NCBI GenBank assembly: GCA_017435255.1
Contig: JAFSFI010000007.1
Location: 1-64,000 of the forward strand
Reading direction: 5' to 3'
Source: Bacilli bacterium
GTDB lineage: Bacteria; Bacillota_I; Bacilli_A; RF39; UBA660
DNA length: 64,000 nucleotides
Shown: positions 19,428 to 27,252 of the stretch, in pieces
Layout of the letters: every line of letters begins with the position of its first letter
How positions within the stretch are numbered: the first letter of the stretch is position 1
Program-made: the position numbers and the translations under genes
Notes under the pieces: generated by a model
What the model was told of the DNA's origin: nothing
Seen by the model: the letters and a program-made list of their open reading frames with translations, nothing else
Database searches by the model: none

Positions 19428-19757
19428 TAGGAAAAAGTTAGGAACATTATCGTAAGTTGTATTAGTTTGAACAGTATTGGTTCTGATATTGTTTTGGATT
19501 GGTGCTTTATTATTAGCTTGTACTTTTGGCTTGTCATCGTCTTTTATTGCACCCATAATTTTAAAAATAGTTTTGGTATTATTCCATGCCGGTTTTATTT
19601 GATAAAAAACAGGTATTGCTTGATTAATAATATTTAGTGTTTTTTGAGTATTAGAAAGAAATGTAGACCAATTAACCTTTCCTTTAAATAAAGAAAACAA
19701 TCCACCTTTACCAGCGGCTTGATAAGGATAAAAATTATTATATCCGGTATTAAACAT
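19425..19757 (-). CDS. YqfQ/VrrA-like protein
   Basis: A 110-residue minus-strand gene with a strong AAAGGAGG before its ATG. A Gly-rich start (AAGKGGLFSLFKGKVNW) is followed by the segment FLSNTQKTLNIINQAIPVF, YQIKPAWNNTKTIFKIM and an Asn/Thr/Gln-rich tail. This order (GGLLSKLL-like start, TQK.L...Q..P...Q..P...N...M/IFK) matches the YqfQ/VrrA proteins of Bacillus, which are spore-associated with a low-complexity tail. The match is from recall of the family pattern. It lies head to head with the pilC gene. Confidence 0.55.
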   Translation of the reverse strand: MFNTGYNNFYPYQAAGKGGLFSLFKGKVNWSTFLSNTQKTLNIINQAIPVFYQIKPAWNNTKTIFKIMGAIKDDDKPKVQANNKAPIQNNIRTNTVQTNTTYDNVPNFFL

Positions 19758-19822
19758 TAATAGACCTCCTTTACATTATTATATGAACAAATATAAAAAA
19801 TGTTTAAATTTATCTTTAGGTG

Positions 19823-19831
19823 TGCTATAAT
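19823..19831 (+). promoter_or_regulatory. Extended -10 promoter of pilC-pilD
   Basis: TGcTATAAT lies 31 bases before the pilC ATG; the matching -35 (TTTAAA at 19803-19808, 17-base spacer) is weak. Confidence 0.55.
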
Positions 19832-19862
19832 CATTTTAGAATAGACTAAGAGGGGATTGCTC

Positions 19863-21284
19863 ATGAAGAAAGTATTAATGTTTCCGATTACAATTTTAAA
19901 ATATGCGAAAAAAGGTGTTGGCTATCTTTTTGGTGGCGGTGCAAAAACAGCAAATGCCCCAAAAGTAAAAAAATTAGACGGAGTGGCCCTTGATCAAGAA
20001 TTAGCTAGAGTAAAAAGAGAAAGCACTGAGTTTAATAGAGAAGAAGAAATAGCACAACAAGAAGTTGTGATGCCAAAACTTCAGTCATTTAGATATGTTG
20101 TAAGAGGCTCTAATGGAAATATAGTTAAAGGTATTTTTGACGCTGAAAACGAAGAAGCAGTAAGAATATTTTTAACAAACGAAGGATTAGAAATTATAAG
20201 TATTAAAGCTAGATCTAAGTGGGATGCTGATATTAGTATAGGTGGTGGAAAGGTAAAAAAAGGAGACTTATCTTTTTCGCTTACTCAATTAGCTACATAT
20301 ATTAAGGCGGGAATTCCGTTAATTGATTCGATGCGTATATTAGCAAGACAAACATCAAAAGCTAGTTTGAAAAGAATATATGATAGAGTTGTTTATGAAT
20401 TAGTTGTAGGTTGTAGTTTTTCTACTGCTTTAGAACGACAAGGTGATGCCTTCCCAAGACTTTTGATTAACATGGTTAAGACATCAGAGATGACTGGAGA
20501 CTTAGCTGGTACTTTAGAAGAAATGGCTGATTATTATACAGAGACAGAAAGATCTAGAAAACAAATGTTATCGGCATTAATTTATCCAGCAGTAATTTTA
20601 ACAGTGGCAATCGGAGCAGTTGTTTTTATCATAATGTTTGTTGTTCCTCAATTTGTTGATATGTTCGCAAGCAATAACGCTGAACTACCTTGGATCACAG
20701 AATTTGTAATCAAAATGAGTGATTTTTTAGCTAGCTACTGGTGGGCATTAGCACTAGGTATTTTTACAGTTTTAATGGTATATCATTGGTCATTTAAGAA
20801 CGTAAGAGCATTTAGAAAACAAATGCAGACATTTTACATGAAACTACCTATAATAGGTAATGTAATTATTTATAATGAAGTATCAAATTTAACAAGAACT
20901 TTTGCATCATTATTAAGCCATAGCGTATTTATTACCGATAGTATGGAAATCTTAAGTCAAATATCAAGTAATGAAGTGTATAAAGAAATTATTAATAGAA
21001 CATTAATTGGTCTTAGTAAAGGTGCCAAAATCAGTGAAACATTTAGAGGAGAATGGGCCTTTCCTGTAGTTGCTTATGAAATGCTAGTAACGGGTGAATC
21101 AACTGGACAACTTGCACTGATGATGGAGAAAGTAGCAGATCATTATCAAGCACTTCACTCAAATGCTGTAACTACTATTAAAAGTTTGATTGAACCAATT
21201 ATTATTTGTTTTCTAGCTGTTGCGGTTGGATTCATCATTATGTCAATTATATTACCGATGTTCGATTTATATGGTCAATTATAG
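19863..21284 (+). CDS. pilC: PilC/ComGB/GspF-type pilus assembly membrane protein
   Basis: Polytopic platform protein of type IV pilus, competence pseudopilus or type II secretion machines. The 473 residues show the N-terminal FRYVVRGSNGNIVKGIFDAENEEAVRIFL domain of PilC/GspF, then two T2SSF domains: LSFSLTQLATYIKAGIPLIDSM and LTRTFASLLSHSVFITDSMEIL. Membrane helices follow each domain (about 235-265, 290-312 and 440-470). The ATG at 19863 has GAGGGG upstream. The prepilin peptidase gene follows ten bases later; the ATPase and two pseudopilins of presumably the same machine are 38 kb away, so the usual comG operon is split. Confidence 0.93.
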   Translation: MKKVLMFPITILKYAKKGVGYLFGGGAKTANAPKVKKLDGVALDQELARVKRESTEFNREEEIAQQEVVMPKLQSFRYVVRGSNGNIVKGIFDAENEEAVRIFLTNEGLEIISIKARSKWDADISIGGGKVKKGDLSFSLTQLATYIKAGIPLIDSMRILARQTSKASLKRIYDRVVYELVVGCSFSTALERQGDAFPRLLINMVKTSEMTGDLAGTLEEMADYYTETERSRKQMLSALIYPAVILTVAIGAVVFIIMFVVPQFVDMFASNNAELPWITEFVIKMSDFLASYWWALALGIFTVLMVYHWSFKNVRAFRKQMQTFYMKLPIIGNVIIYNEVSNLTRTFASLLSHSVFITDSMEILSQISSNEVYKEIINRTLIGLSKGAKISETFRGEWAFPVVAYEMLVTGESTGQLALMMEKVADHYQALHSNAVTTIKSLIEPIIICFLAVAVGFIIMSIILPMFDLYGQL

Positions 21285-21293
21285 GAGTAAAAT

Positions 21294-22057
21294 ATGGAAT
21301 ATATATATATATAATATTTGTATGGATAATAGGATGCATATTTGGATCATTCTTTAATGTAGTAGGATATAGACTTCCTAATGAACTATCTATTATTAGT
21401 CCTGGAAGTTTTTGCCCTAAATGTGAACACAAGTTAAAGTGGTATGAATTAATACCTATTTTCTCTTATTTGATACAAGGGGGAAAATGCCGTAAATGTA
21501 AACAAAAAATATCTATAATATATCCTGTAGTTGAAATGACCACAGGAGTCCTATTTGCAGTAAGCTATTTCATTTTTGGTTTTAGTTATGAATTTTTAAT
21601 TTCAATTATCGTTGTTTCATTTATGGTAATTGTAATAGTAAGCGATATTAACTATTTAATAATACCGGACGAAGTTACATTGTTTTTCTCTATATTAGTA
21701 CTTGTTGTTAAATTAATTATAGAGGGAATAAGGCCTGCTTTTTTGGCGTTATTTTCTGGAGCATTCTTATTTTTATTGATGTATTTAATAATGCGTTTAG
21801 GGAACTTTTTATTAAAAAAAGAAAGTCTCGGTGGCGGGGATGTTAAACTTATGTTCTTTGTTGGAATTACTATAGGGCCATTATTGGGCGCATTTTCAAT
21901 ATTTCTATCCTCTATAATAGCATTACCATTATCTCTTATAGTACTTATCAAAAATAAAGATAATGTTATTCCGTTTGGACCATTTATTTTAATAGCAACA
22001 TTTGCTTTAATATTGTTTGAGGTTGACCCAATAAGTATTTTAGGTTTATTTAATTAA
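21294..22057 (+). CDS. pilD: Prepilin peptidase (PilD/ComC), start codon out of frame through an AT repeat
   Basis: Aspartic membrane protease that cleaves and methylates type IV prepilins. The main frame, open from within pilC, encodes GSFFNVVGYRLP, two CxxC pairs (FCPKCEHK and GKCRKCKQK), the catalytic Asp segments IVSDINYLIIPDE and GGGDVKLM, and about seven helices, all intact. The natural start ATG at 21294, with TAGGAG seven bases upstream, reads M-E-Y-I-Y-I and then TAA inside an (AT)7 tract. Removing one AT unit joins it perfectly to the main frame and gives MEYIYIIFVWIIGCIFGSFF, a typical N-terminus and a 253-residue protein. The only in-frame start is a TTG at 21206 deep in pilC with no ribosome site. 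So the gene as read is off, phase-variable, or affected by a sequencing slip. Confidence 0.85.
21299..21313 (+). repeat. (AT)7 dinucleotide tract at the pilD start
   Basis: Seven AT units plus a final A begin at the third codon after the ATG. Gain of two units or loss of one restores the pilD frame. Confidence 0.9.
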
Positions 22058-22058
22058 T

Positions 22059-22086
22059 AAAGAGTGGTAATAACTCTTTTTTTTTG
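22059..22086 (+). terminator. Terminator after pilD
   Basis: AAAGAGT/ACTCTTT arms with a seven-base loop and a T8 tract end the pilC-pilD transcript. Confidence 0.85.
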
Positions 22087-22112
22087 TTATACTTTTACTA
22101 GTGGTGATTATT

Positions 22113-23006
22113 ATGTTAAAAGTAGATAAACTAGTAAAATCAAATAAAGATCTAGATATTAAACTAAAACAAGAGTATATCAAAGCATTAGAGGATAAGA
22201 AGTTTAAAGAGTTTATTGAGTGCATAAAAATAGATGATGAATTATTAATTAAGTATACTTCTAGATTAAAAGAAGCTTCTTTAGAATTTCACCATTGCTT
22301 AAATTGTAAGGGTTTAGGAGAATGTAAAAATAAAGTAAAAGGTTTTGCCCTAGTACCATCAAAAGATAATAATAGGGTATCATTTAGTTATAAATCATGT
22401 AATTATAAAAACAAGGAATCATATAAAGAAAATGTAGAATTATTTGATGTTCCCTATGCAATAAAAAATGCTAGTCTTAAAGATTTATATAAAGATAAAA
22501 ATAGAATTGAATTAATAAAGAAAATGAAAAGTTATTTGTCTAATTACTTCGGGACAAAAGAAAAAGCTATTTATTTACATGGTAGCTTTGGTTCTGGTAA
22601 AACATATTTAATTGCAGCGCTTATAAATGAGCTGGCAAAAAAAGACGTTAAAGGAATTGTTATCCATTTACCAGAGTTCTTAAGAGGACTTAAAGAATCT
22701 TTCTCAAGTGACTATAGCGAAAAGTTTGATGCAATAAAAAAGGTTCCTGTACTATTAATTGATGATATAGGAGCAGAATATCTAACAAATTGGGCAAGAG
22801 ATGAAGTTTTAGAGCCGATTCTGCAATATAGAATGGATGAGAATTTAGCAACTTTCTTTACTTCTAATTTTACTATGGAAGAATTAGAAAGTCATTTATC
22901 TGTTACTTCCAATAGCATCGATAGGGTAAAGGCAAAAAGAATTATCGAACGCATTAAGCAGTTAAGTGAACCGTGTGAGTTAGTTAGTAAAAATTATAGA
23001 GAATAA
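22113..23006 (+). CDS. dnaI: DnaI, helicase loader ATPase
   Basis: AAA+ protein that loads the replicative helicase DnaC(B) in Bacilli. The 297 residues begin with a helical and Cys/His-bearing N-domain (HHCLNCKGLGECKN, the zinc site that contacts the helicase), then Walker A GSFGSGKT (157-164), Walker B VLLIDDIGAE (near 217), FFTSNFTMEEL (sensor 1) and a C-terminal arginine finger region (DRVKAKRIIERI). The ATG at 22113 has only a weak GGTGATT upstream. In Bacillus dnaI follows dnaB; here dnaB is missing from the neighbourhood and the gene stands alone between terminators. Confidence 0.95.
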   Translation: MLKVDKLVKSNKDLDIKLKQEYIKALEDKKFKEFIECIKIDDELLIKYTSRLKEASLEFHHCLNCKGLGECKNKVKGFALVPSKDNNRVSFSYKSCNYKNKESYKENVELFDVPYAIKNASLKDLYKDKNRIELIKKMKSYLSNYFGTKEKAIYLHGSFGSGKTYLIAALINELAKKDVKGIVIHLPEFLRGLKESFSSDYSEKFDAIKKVPVLLIDDIGAEYLTNWARDEVLEPILQYRMDENLATFFTSNFTMEELESHLSVTSNSIDRVKAKRIIERIKQLSEPCELVSKNYRE

Positions 23007-23032
23007 AATATTAGGAAACTAATATTTTTTTG
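23007..23032 (+). terminator. Terminator after dnaI
   Basis: Perfect 8-bp stem AATATTAG/CTAATATT with a GAAA tetraloop followed by TTTTT. Confidence 0.88.
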
Positions 23033-23058
23033 TTTTCTTTGTAATGTTGTGTTATAAT
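23030..23058 (+). promoter_or_regulatory. Promoter of the cysteine-cluster gene
   Basis: TTGTTT at 23030-23035, 17-base spacer and TATAAT at 23053-23058, 30 bases before the ATG. Confidence 0.6.
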
Positions 23059-23087
23059 AACTATTATTTTTGTAGGGGGATAGTGTT

Positions 23088-23762
23088 ATGGACAAAACTG
23101 AAGATAGAACAATATGCGCTAAATGTGGCGGATATTGCTGTAAAAAGAGTGGTTGTGATTACTTTGTAAGTGATTTTGAAAGCATGAAAATAGATTATTT
23201 AGAAAGCATCTTAGATACAGGTAGAGTATCAATAATCGCATCTTTTATATTTGATAGATTACCTAACAATAAATTAATTAGCGTACCACTTTTATCTTTA
23301 AGAGCTAGAAATATAAATAGAGGAGAAATAGATTTATTATCTTTTAAAACCACTTGTGCTTCACTAGAAGAAAATGGTTGTCACTTTAGTTTGGAAGAGC
23401 GACCTAGCGGAGGCTCAACTTTAGTGCCTTCTAGTGATGGACTTTGCCATAGCAATGTTGATAGATTAAAGGAACTTGAAAAATGGCAACCTTATCAAAG
23501 TGTCTTAAGAAGAATTGTTAAAAGACGAACAGGAATGACTGTTGATGGTAAAATAAGAGAAGATGTAGAAAATTTATTTTATAACGTATTAAATAAAAAC
23601 TTTGATGGAGTAGCAAAAGCTGAACTATATGATGTGTTAAAGAATATGATACCAATGTTAATGGAGGTATATCCAGAAGAATATAAAAAAGCTAGAATTA
23701 GAGCTCATAACAATACTCCATTTGTATTAAAAAAGACAGTTTTTAATAATAACAACAAATAA
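23088..23762 (+). CDS. YkgJ-like cysteine-cluster protein
   Basis: A 224-residue cytoplasmic protein that starts with a tight Cys cluster (C10, C13, C17, C18 and C23 in ICAKCGGYCCKKSGC), followed by more Cys in SFKTTCASLEENGCHF and DGLCHSN. The CxxCxxxCC pattern is that of the YkgJ/UPF0153 family of putative Zn- or Fe-chelating proteins. The ATG is preceded by GTAGGGGGA. It stands alone between dnaI and the infC operon. No catalytic role can be given; a bound Fe-S cluster or metal is likely from the Cys pattern. Confidence 0.75.
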   Translation: MDKTEDRTICAKCGGYCCKKSGCDYFVSDFESMKIDYLESILDTGRVSIIASFIFDRLPNNKLISVPLLSLRARNINRGEIDLLSFKTTCASLEENGCHFSLEERPSGGSTLVPSSDGLCHSNVDRLKELEKWQPYQSVLRRIVKRRTGMTVDGKIREDVENLFYNVLNKNFDGVAKAELYDVLKNMIPMLMEVYPEEYKKARIRAHNNTPFVLKKTVFNNNNK

Positions 23763-23765
23763 ATA

Positions 23766-23794
23766 TTGACAATTTAATAGGAATATTATATAAT
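23766..23794 (+). promoter_or_regulatory. Consensus SigA promoter of infC-rpmI-rplT
   Basis: Perfect TTGACA (23766-23771), 17-base spacer and perfect TATAAT (23789-23794). This is one of the two strongest promoters in the window, as expected for a ribosomal operon. Confidence 0.9.
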
Positions 23795-23799
23795 CTATA

Positions 23800-23952
23800 A
23801 CGTAAATTGAAAAAGGAAAGAGATGTACCTACATCCACCTGATTAGCGAAAAGCAATAGGTAAAAGGCCAATGAAGAAAAAGTAACATTTTTTGAATAGG
23901 TTAAAGTAGGTATATTGTGCCTACTTTTTTATATTTAATGGAGGTGTTTGAT
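23800..23952 (+). promoter_or_regulatory. infC-operon leader (L20-leader type) with attenuator
   Basis: About 150 bases of leader precede infC. An intrinsic terminator at 23903-23930 has arms AAAGTAGGTA/TGCCTACTTT and a T tract. An upstream segment TACCTAC (23826-23832) is the exact complement of GTAGGTA (23906-23912) in the left arm, so it can act as an antiterminator. This is the arrangement of the L20 autoregulatory leader of Bacilli, in which excess L20 favours the terminator. Binding by L20 is inferred from position and architecture. Confidence 0.8.
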
Positions 23953-24477
23953 ATAGCAAACTCAAAGAATAATCTACTTATAAATGAGCAGATTAAAGTA
24001 AGTCAAGTTTTGGTAATTGGACCTAATGGAGAACAAGTTGGAGTAAAGCCTATTGGTGATGCTTTAACACTAGCTAGTTATGCTGGATTAGATTTAGTGC
24101 TTATTAATCCAAATGGTAATCCACCTGTATGTAAGGTAATGGATTATAATAAGTACAAATACGAAAAGGCAAAAAAAGAAAAAGAAGCGTTAAAAAGACA
24201 AAAACAATCAATGTCTGAATTAAAAGAATTTAGACTATCACCAACTATTGATGTAGGAGACTTTGAAACAAAGTTAAGAAATGTTAAAAAATACATTGAA
24301 AAAGGTGATAAAGTTAGAGTTGTTATTCGTTTTAAAGGACGTCAAATGGCTCACACCGAAATTGGACGCGATGTACTTTTAAAATTTGCAGAACGTCTTA
24401 GCGATGTAGCGGAAATTAGTGAACAACCAAAACTAGATGGAAGAAGTATGTCTATGCTACTAATCCAAAAGAAGTAA
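23953..24477 (+). CDS. infC: Translation initiation factor IF-3, AUA start
   Basis: Binds the 30S subunit and checks start codons and initiator tRNA. From the AUA at 23953 it has 174 residues with the classical LLINEQIKVSQVLVIGPNGEQVG N-domain, Lys-rich linker and C-domain (VRVVIRFKGRQMAHTEIG). The start is set by GGAGG at 23940-23944 with the usual eight-base spacing. The in-frame ATG at 23938 overlaps that site and has only the terminator T tract upstream. AUU/AUA-type starts are characteristic of infC, since IF-3 discriminates against them and so autoregulates. First gene of infC-rpmI-rplT. Confidence 0.95.
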   Translation: MANSKNNLLINEQIKVSQVLVIGPNGEQVGVKPIGDALTLASYAGLDLVLINPNGNPPVCKVMDYNKYKYEKAKKEKEALKRQKQSMSELKEFRLSPTIDVGDFETKLRNVKKYIEKGDKVRVVIRFKGRQMAHTEIGRDVLLKFAERLSDVAEISEQPKLDGRSMSMLLIQKK

Positions 24478-24494
24478 AAGAAAGGAATGAAATT

Positions 24495-24683
24495 ATGCCA
24501 AAATTAAAAACACATAAAGGAACAAAAAAGGTACTTAAAGTAAGAAAAGGTGGTTCTATTTCAATTGGTAGACCAGGAAGTCGTCACAACACTGGTAAGA
24601 AAAATAGTGCTGCTAATAGAAAAAATAGAAAAGGTTCTAGCTTAGCAAAAGCAGATTACAACAGATTAAAAGAAATAATCTAA
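24495..24683 (+). CDS. rpmI: Ribosomal protein bL35
   Basis: A 62-residue basic protein beginning PKLKTHKGTKKVLKVRKGG, with the family's Lys/Arg-rich SRHNTGKKNS segment. It is placed between infC and rplT as in nearly all Firmicutes, with AAAGGAATG before the ATG. Confidence 0.97.
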   Translation: MPKLKTHKGTKKVLKVRKGGSISIGRPGSRHNTGKKNSAANRKNRKGSSLAKADYNRLKEII

Positions 24684-24708
24684 GTAAAATAAATAGGAGG
24701 GAAAGAAA

Positions 24709-25236
24709 ATGACAAGAGTAAAAAATGGAGTTACTACAAAAGCTCGTCATAAAAAAGTTTTAAAAGCTGCTAAAGGGTATTTTGGAAGTAAACATAGATT
24801 ATATAAAACGGCAAAAGAACAATTAATGCATTCAGGACAATATGCATTCCGTGATAGAAGACAAAAGAAAAGAGATTTCAGAAAATTATGGATCGTAAGA
24901 ATTAATGCAGCATGTCGTGAAAACGAAATTAGTTATTCTAGATTTATTGAAGGATTAAATAAAGCAGGAGTAGAAGTAAATAGAAAAATGCTTTCTGAAA
25001 TTGCTATTAATGATCCTAAAGCATTCAGCGAATTAGTAAAAATGGCTAAAGATGGAAAAGCTGGAAAAGTTGCTAAAACTGAAGTAAAAAAAGAAACTAA
25101 AAAGGTAGAAGTAAAAGAAGAAGCTACTGATTTATCTAAATTAACAGTTGCTGAATTAAAAAAGATCGCTAGTGAAAAAAATATTGAAGGCGCTAGCACA
25201 ATGAAAAAAGCTGAATTATTAGAAGCTTTAAAATAA
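24709..25236 (+). CDS. rplT: Ribosomal protein bL20 with C-terminal Rho_N/SAP-like extension
   Basis: Residues 1-117 are a complete bL20 ([20 protein letters not shown]..., [22 protein letters not shown]), an early 23S assembly protein and the probable autoregulator of this operon. The protein continues to 175 residues, where the family usually ends near 118. The addition is a Lys/Glu-rich linker followed by [19 protein letters not shown] and [11 protein letters not shown], a short helix-extended-loop-helix motif like the Rho N-terminal or SAP fold. The same domain ends the nearby S2 protein. GGGAGG precedes the ATG. The extension may bind nucleic acid; this is inference. Confidence 0.95.
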   Translation: MTRVKNGVTTKARHKKVLKAAKGYFGSKHRLYKTAKEQLMHSGQYAFRDRRQKKRDFRKLWIVRINAACRENEISYSRFIEGLNKAGVEVNRKMLSEIAINDPKAFSELVKMAKDGKAGKVAKTEVKKETKKVEVKEEATDLSKLTVAELKKIASEKNIEGASTMKKAELLEALK

Positions 25237-25327
25237 AAAATCATATTAATGAATTGACTTATCTAGTGCCTTAGGGTGGTAAGTTTTAGAAATTAATAAG
25301 TGTATAACGAAAGGAAAAAAGAAAATT
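25237..25327 (+). promoter_or_regulatory. Leader region before rpsB, unassigned
   Basis: About 90 bases between rplT and rpsB. TTGACT is present near 25254 but no matching -10 is clear. Short complementary arms CTTATC/GGTAAG enclose TAGTGCCTTAGGGT and might form a small RNA structure. No terminator is visible after rplT, so rpsB may be partly co-transcribed. Nothing more can be claimed. Confidence 0.3.
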
Positions 25328-26266
25328 ATGACAGTTATTTCAATGAATTATTTATTAGAAGCTGGTGTTCATTTTGGACATCAAAAAAGAAGATGGAACC
25401 CAAAAATGGGAGAATATATCTTCACATCAAGAGATGATATTTATATTATCGACTTACAAAAAACAGTTAAGAAAATAGAAGAAGCATATGTTGCTTTAAA
25501 AGAAATTGCAGAAAACGAAGGTAAAGTATTATTCGTTGGTACTAAAAAACAAGCTCAAGAGGCTGCTGAAGAGTGTGCTACAAGAACTAATATGTATTTC
25601 GTAAACGAAAGATGGTTAGGTGGAACTTTAACTAACTTCAGAACTATTAGATCAAGAATCAAAAGATTAGAAGAAATTGAAAAAATGGAACAAGATGGTA
25701 CATTTGAATTATTACCTAAAAAAGAAGTAATTAAAATTAAAAAAGAATATGAAAAATTAAACAGAAACTTAAGAGGAATTAGAGAAATGCGTAAACTTCC
25801 TCAAGCATTAGTAATCGTTGATCCAAGAAAAGAAGAAAATGCTATCAAAGAAGCTCGTATTTTAAATATTCCAGTATTTGGTATAGTTGATACTAACTGC
25901 GATCCAGATATGGTTGATTATGTTATTCCTGGTAATGATGACGCTGTAAGAAGTGTAAAAGTTATGTTAGGTGCCCTAACTAATGCTATAGCAGAAGTTA
26001 ATGGTAATGAAATAATTGAATATGTTACTGAAGAAGACAAAAATAAACAAGACAAAAAAGATAAGAAAAAAGAAGATAAAGTTGAAAAAGTTGAAGTTAA
26101 AGAAGAAGTAGTAGAAGAAGAAAAGAATGAAGAAGTTGTAGTAGAAGAAGTTTCTAAAGATTTAACTGCTATGAATTTAACAGAATTAAAAGAAATGGCT
26201 AAGATCAAAGGTATCAAAGGTTATTCAAAAATGAAAAAAGACGAACTTATCGAAGTTTTAAAATAA
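25328..26266 (+). CDS. rpsB: Ribosomal protein uS2 with C-terminal Rho_N/SAP-like extension
   Basis: Residues 1-230 are a complete uS2 ([67 protein letters not shown]). A highly charged Lys/Glu linker (about 236-275) follows, then a final domain with [17 protein letters not shown] and [11 protein letters not shown]. This last 35-residue block aligns without gaps with the end of L20 (18 of 35 identical). Total 312 residues against about 246 in Bacillus. Followed 19 bases later by tsf, the standard partner. Confidence 0.95.
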   Translation: MTVISMNYLLEAGVHFGHQKRRWNPKMGEYIFTSRDDIYIIDLQKTVKKIEEAYVALKEIAENEGKVLFVGTKKQAQEAAEECATRTNMYFVNERWLGGTLTNFRTIRSRIKRLEEIEKMEQDGTFELLPKKEVIKIKKEYEKLNRNLRGIREMRKLPQALVIVDPRKEENAIKEARILNIPVFGIVDTNCDPDMVDYVIPGNDDAVRSVKVMLGALTNAIAEVNGNEIIEYVTEEDKNKQDKKDKKKEDKVEKVEVKEEVVEEEKNEEVVVEEVSKDLTAMNLTELKEMAKIKGIKGYSKMKKDELIEVLK

Positions 26267-26285
26267 TTGTTTTGGAGGAATAAAT

Positions 26286-27161
26286 ATGTTTAGTGCAAGT
26301 GATATAAAAGCTTTAAGAGAAAGAACTGGGGCTGGAATGCTTGATTGCAAAAAAGCTTTAGAAGAATCAAATGGAGATATGGATAAAGCTGTTGACTGGC
26401 TTCGTGAAAAAGGTATATCAAAAGCTGCTAAGAAAGAAGCAAGAATTGCTGCTGAAGGACTTAGTGAAATAATTATAAAAGATAATAAAGCAGTTATCTT
26501 AGAAGTTAATTCTGAAACTGACTTTGTTGCTAAAAACGAAGAATTCAAAAACTTTGTTGAAATAATAGGAAATGCTATTATCGATAACAATGCTAAAACT
26601 ATGGAAGAAGCTTTAGAAGTTCCTACATCAAATGGAACTATTAGTGAATACTTAGTTAGTTTAATCGCTAAAATAGGAGAAAAAATAAGCTTCAGAAGAT
26701 TTGAACTTGTAGAAAAGAATGATAGTGAAGAATTTGGAAGTTACTCTCATATGGGAGGAAAAATTTGTGTACTTACTGTATTGGAAGGTGCAAATAGTGA
26801 AGTGGCAAGAGATGTTAGTATGCATGCTGCTGCTATGAGACCAAATTATATTACAAGCGCTGATGTACCAGAAGATGTTATTGAACATGAAAAAGGTATA
26901 ATAAAAGAACAAGCTATTAATGAAGGAAAACCAGCTGATATAGCTGAAAAAATGGTTAACGGAAGAATTAATAAATTCTTTAAAGAAATTTGTTTAGTTG
27001 AGCAAGCATTTGTTAAAGATCCGGATGTAACAGTTGGAGCTTATGTTAAAAACAATGGTGGAGAAATTAAAGCAATGGTTCGTTATGAAGTAGGAGAAGG
27101 AATCGAAAAAAGAAAAGATGATTTTGCTGCTGAAGTAATGAGTCAAGTTAACGGTAATTAG
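26286..27161 (+). CDS. tsf: Elongation factor Ts
   Basis: Guanine nucleotide exchange factor of EF-Tu. The 291 residues contain the N-terminal UBA-like domain (KALRERTGAGMLDCKKALEE), the core motif VNSETDFVAKNEEF (the TDFV signature contacting EF-Tu), MHAAAMRP and the C-terminal VKDPDVTVGAYVK segment. TTGGAGGAA lies seven bases before the ATG. It is the last gene of rpsB-tsf; a terminator follows. Confidence 0.97.
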   Translation: MFSASDIKALRERTGAGMLDCKKALEESNGDMDKAVDWLREKGISKAAKKEARIAAEGLSEIIIKDNKAVILEVNSETDFVAKNEEFKNFVEIIGNAIIDNNAKTMEEALEVPTSNGTISEYLVSLIAKIGEKISFRRFELVEKNDSEEFGSYSHMGGKICVLTVLEGANSEVARDVSMHAAAMRPNYITSADVPEDVIEHEKGIIKEQAINEGKPADIAEKMVNGRINKFFKEICLVEQAFVKDPDVTVGAYVKNNGGEIKAMVRYEVGEGIEKRKDDFAAEVMSQVNGN

Positions 27162-27164
27162 TGT

Positions 27165-27191
27165 AAAGGAAGAGAGGATCTTCCTTTTTTT
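27165..27191 (+). terminator. Terminator of rpsB-tsf
   Basis: 9-bp stem AAAGGAAGA/TCTTCCTTT with a GAGGA loop and a T tract. Confidence 0.88.
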
Positions 27192-27192
27192 G

Positions 27193-27221
27193 TTGTAAAT
27201 TTTTTATATCAAAGTTATACT
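27193..27221 (+). promoter_or_regulatory. Promoter of the first envelope-island gene
   Basis: TTGTAA, 17-base spacer, TATACT; 31 bases before the ATG at 27253. Confidence 0.6.
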
Positions 27222-27252
27222 TTAAGTAAATAAGATAGAGGGAGTGAAGAAT

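Noticed and set aside
21206-21293. In-frame TTG at 21206 as the start of the prepilin peptidase
   Set aside because: It lies 79 bases inside pilC, has no ribosome site, and would add a polar, Cys-rich stretch before the first helix that the family does not have.
23917-23952. infC starting at GTG 23917 or ATG 23938
   Set aside because: Both lie in or just after the terminator hairpin with no ribosome site; the ATG at 23938 overlaps the GGAGG that serves the AUA at 23953.
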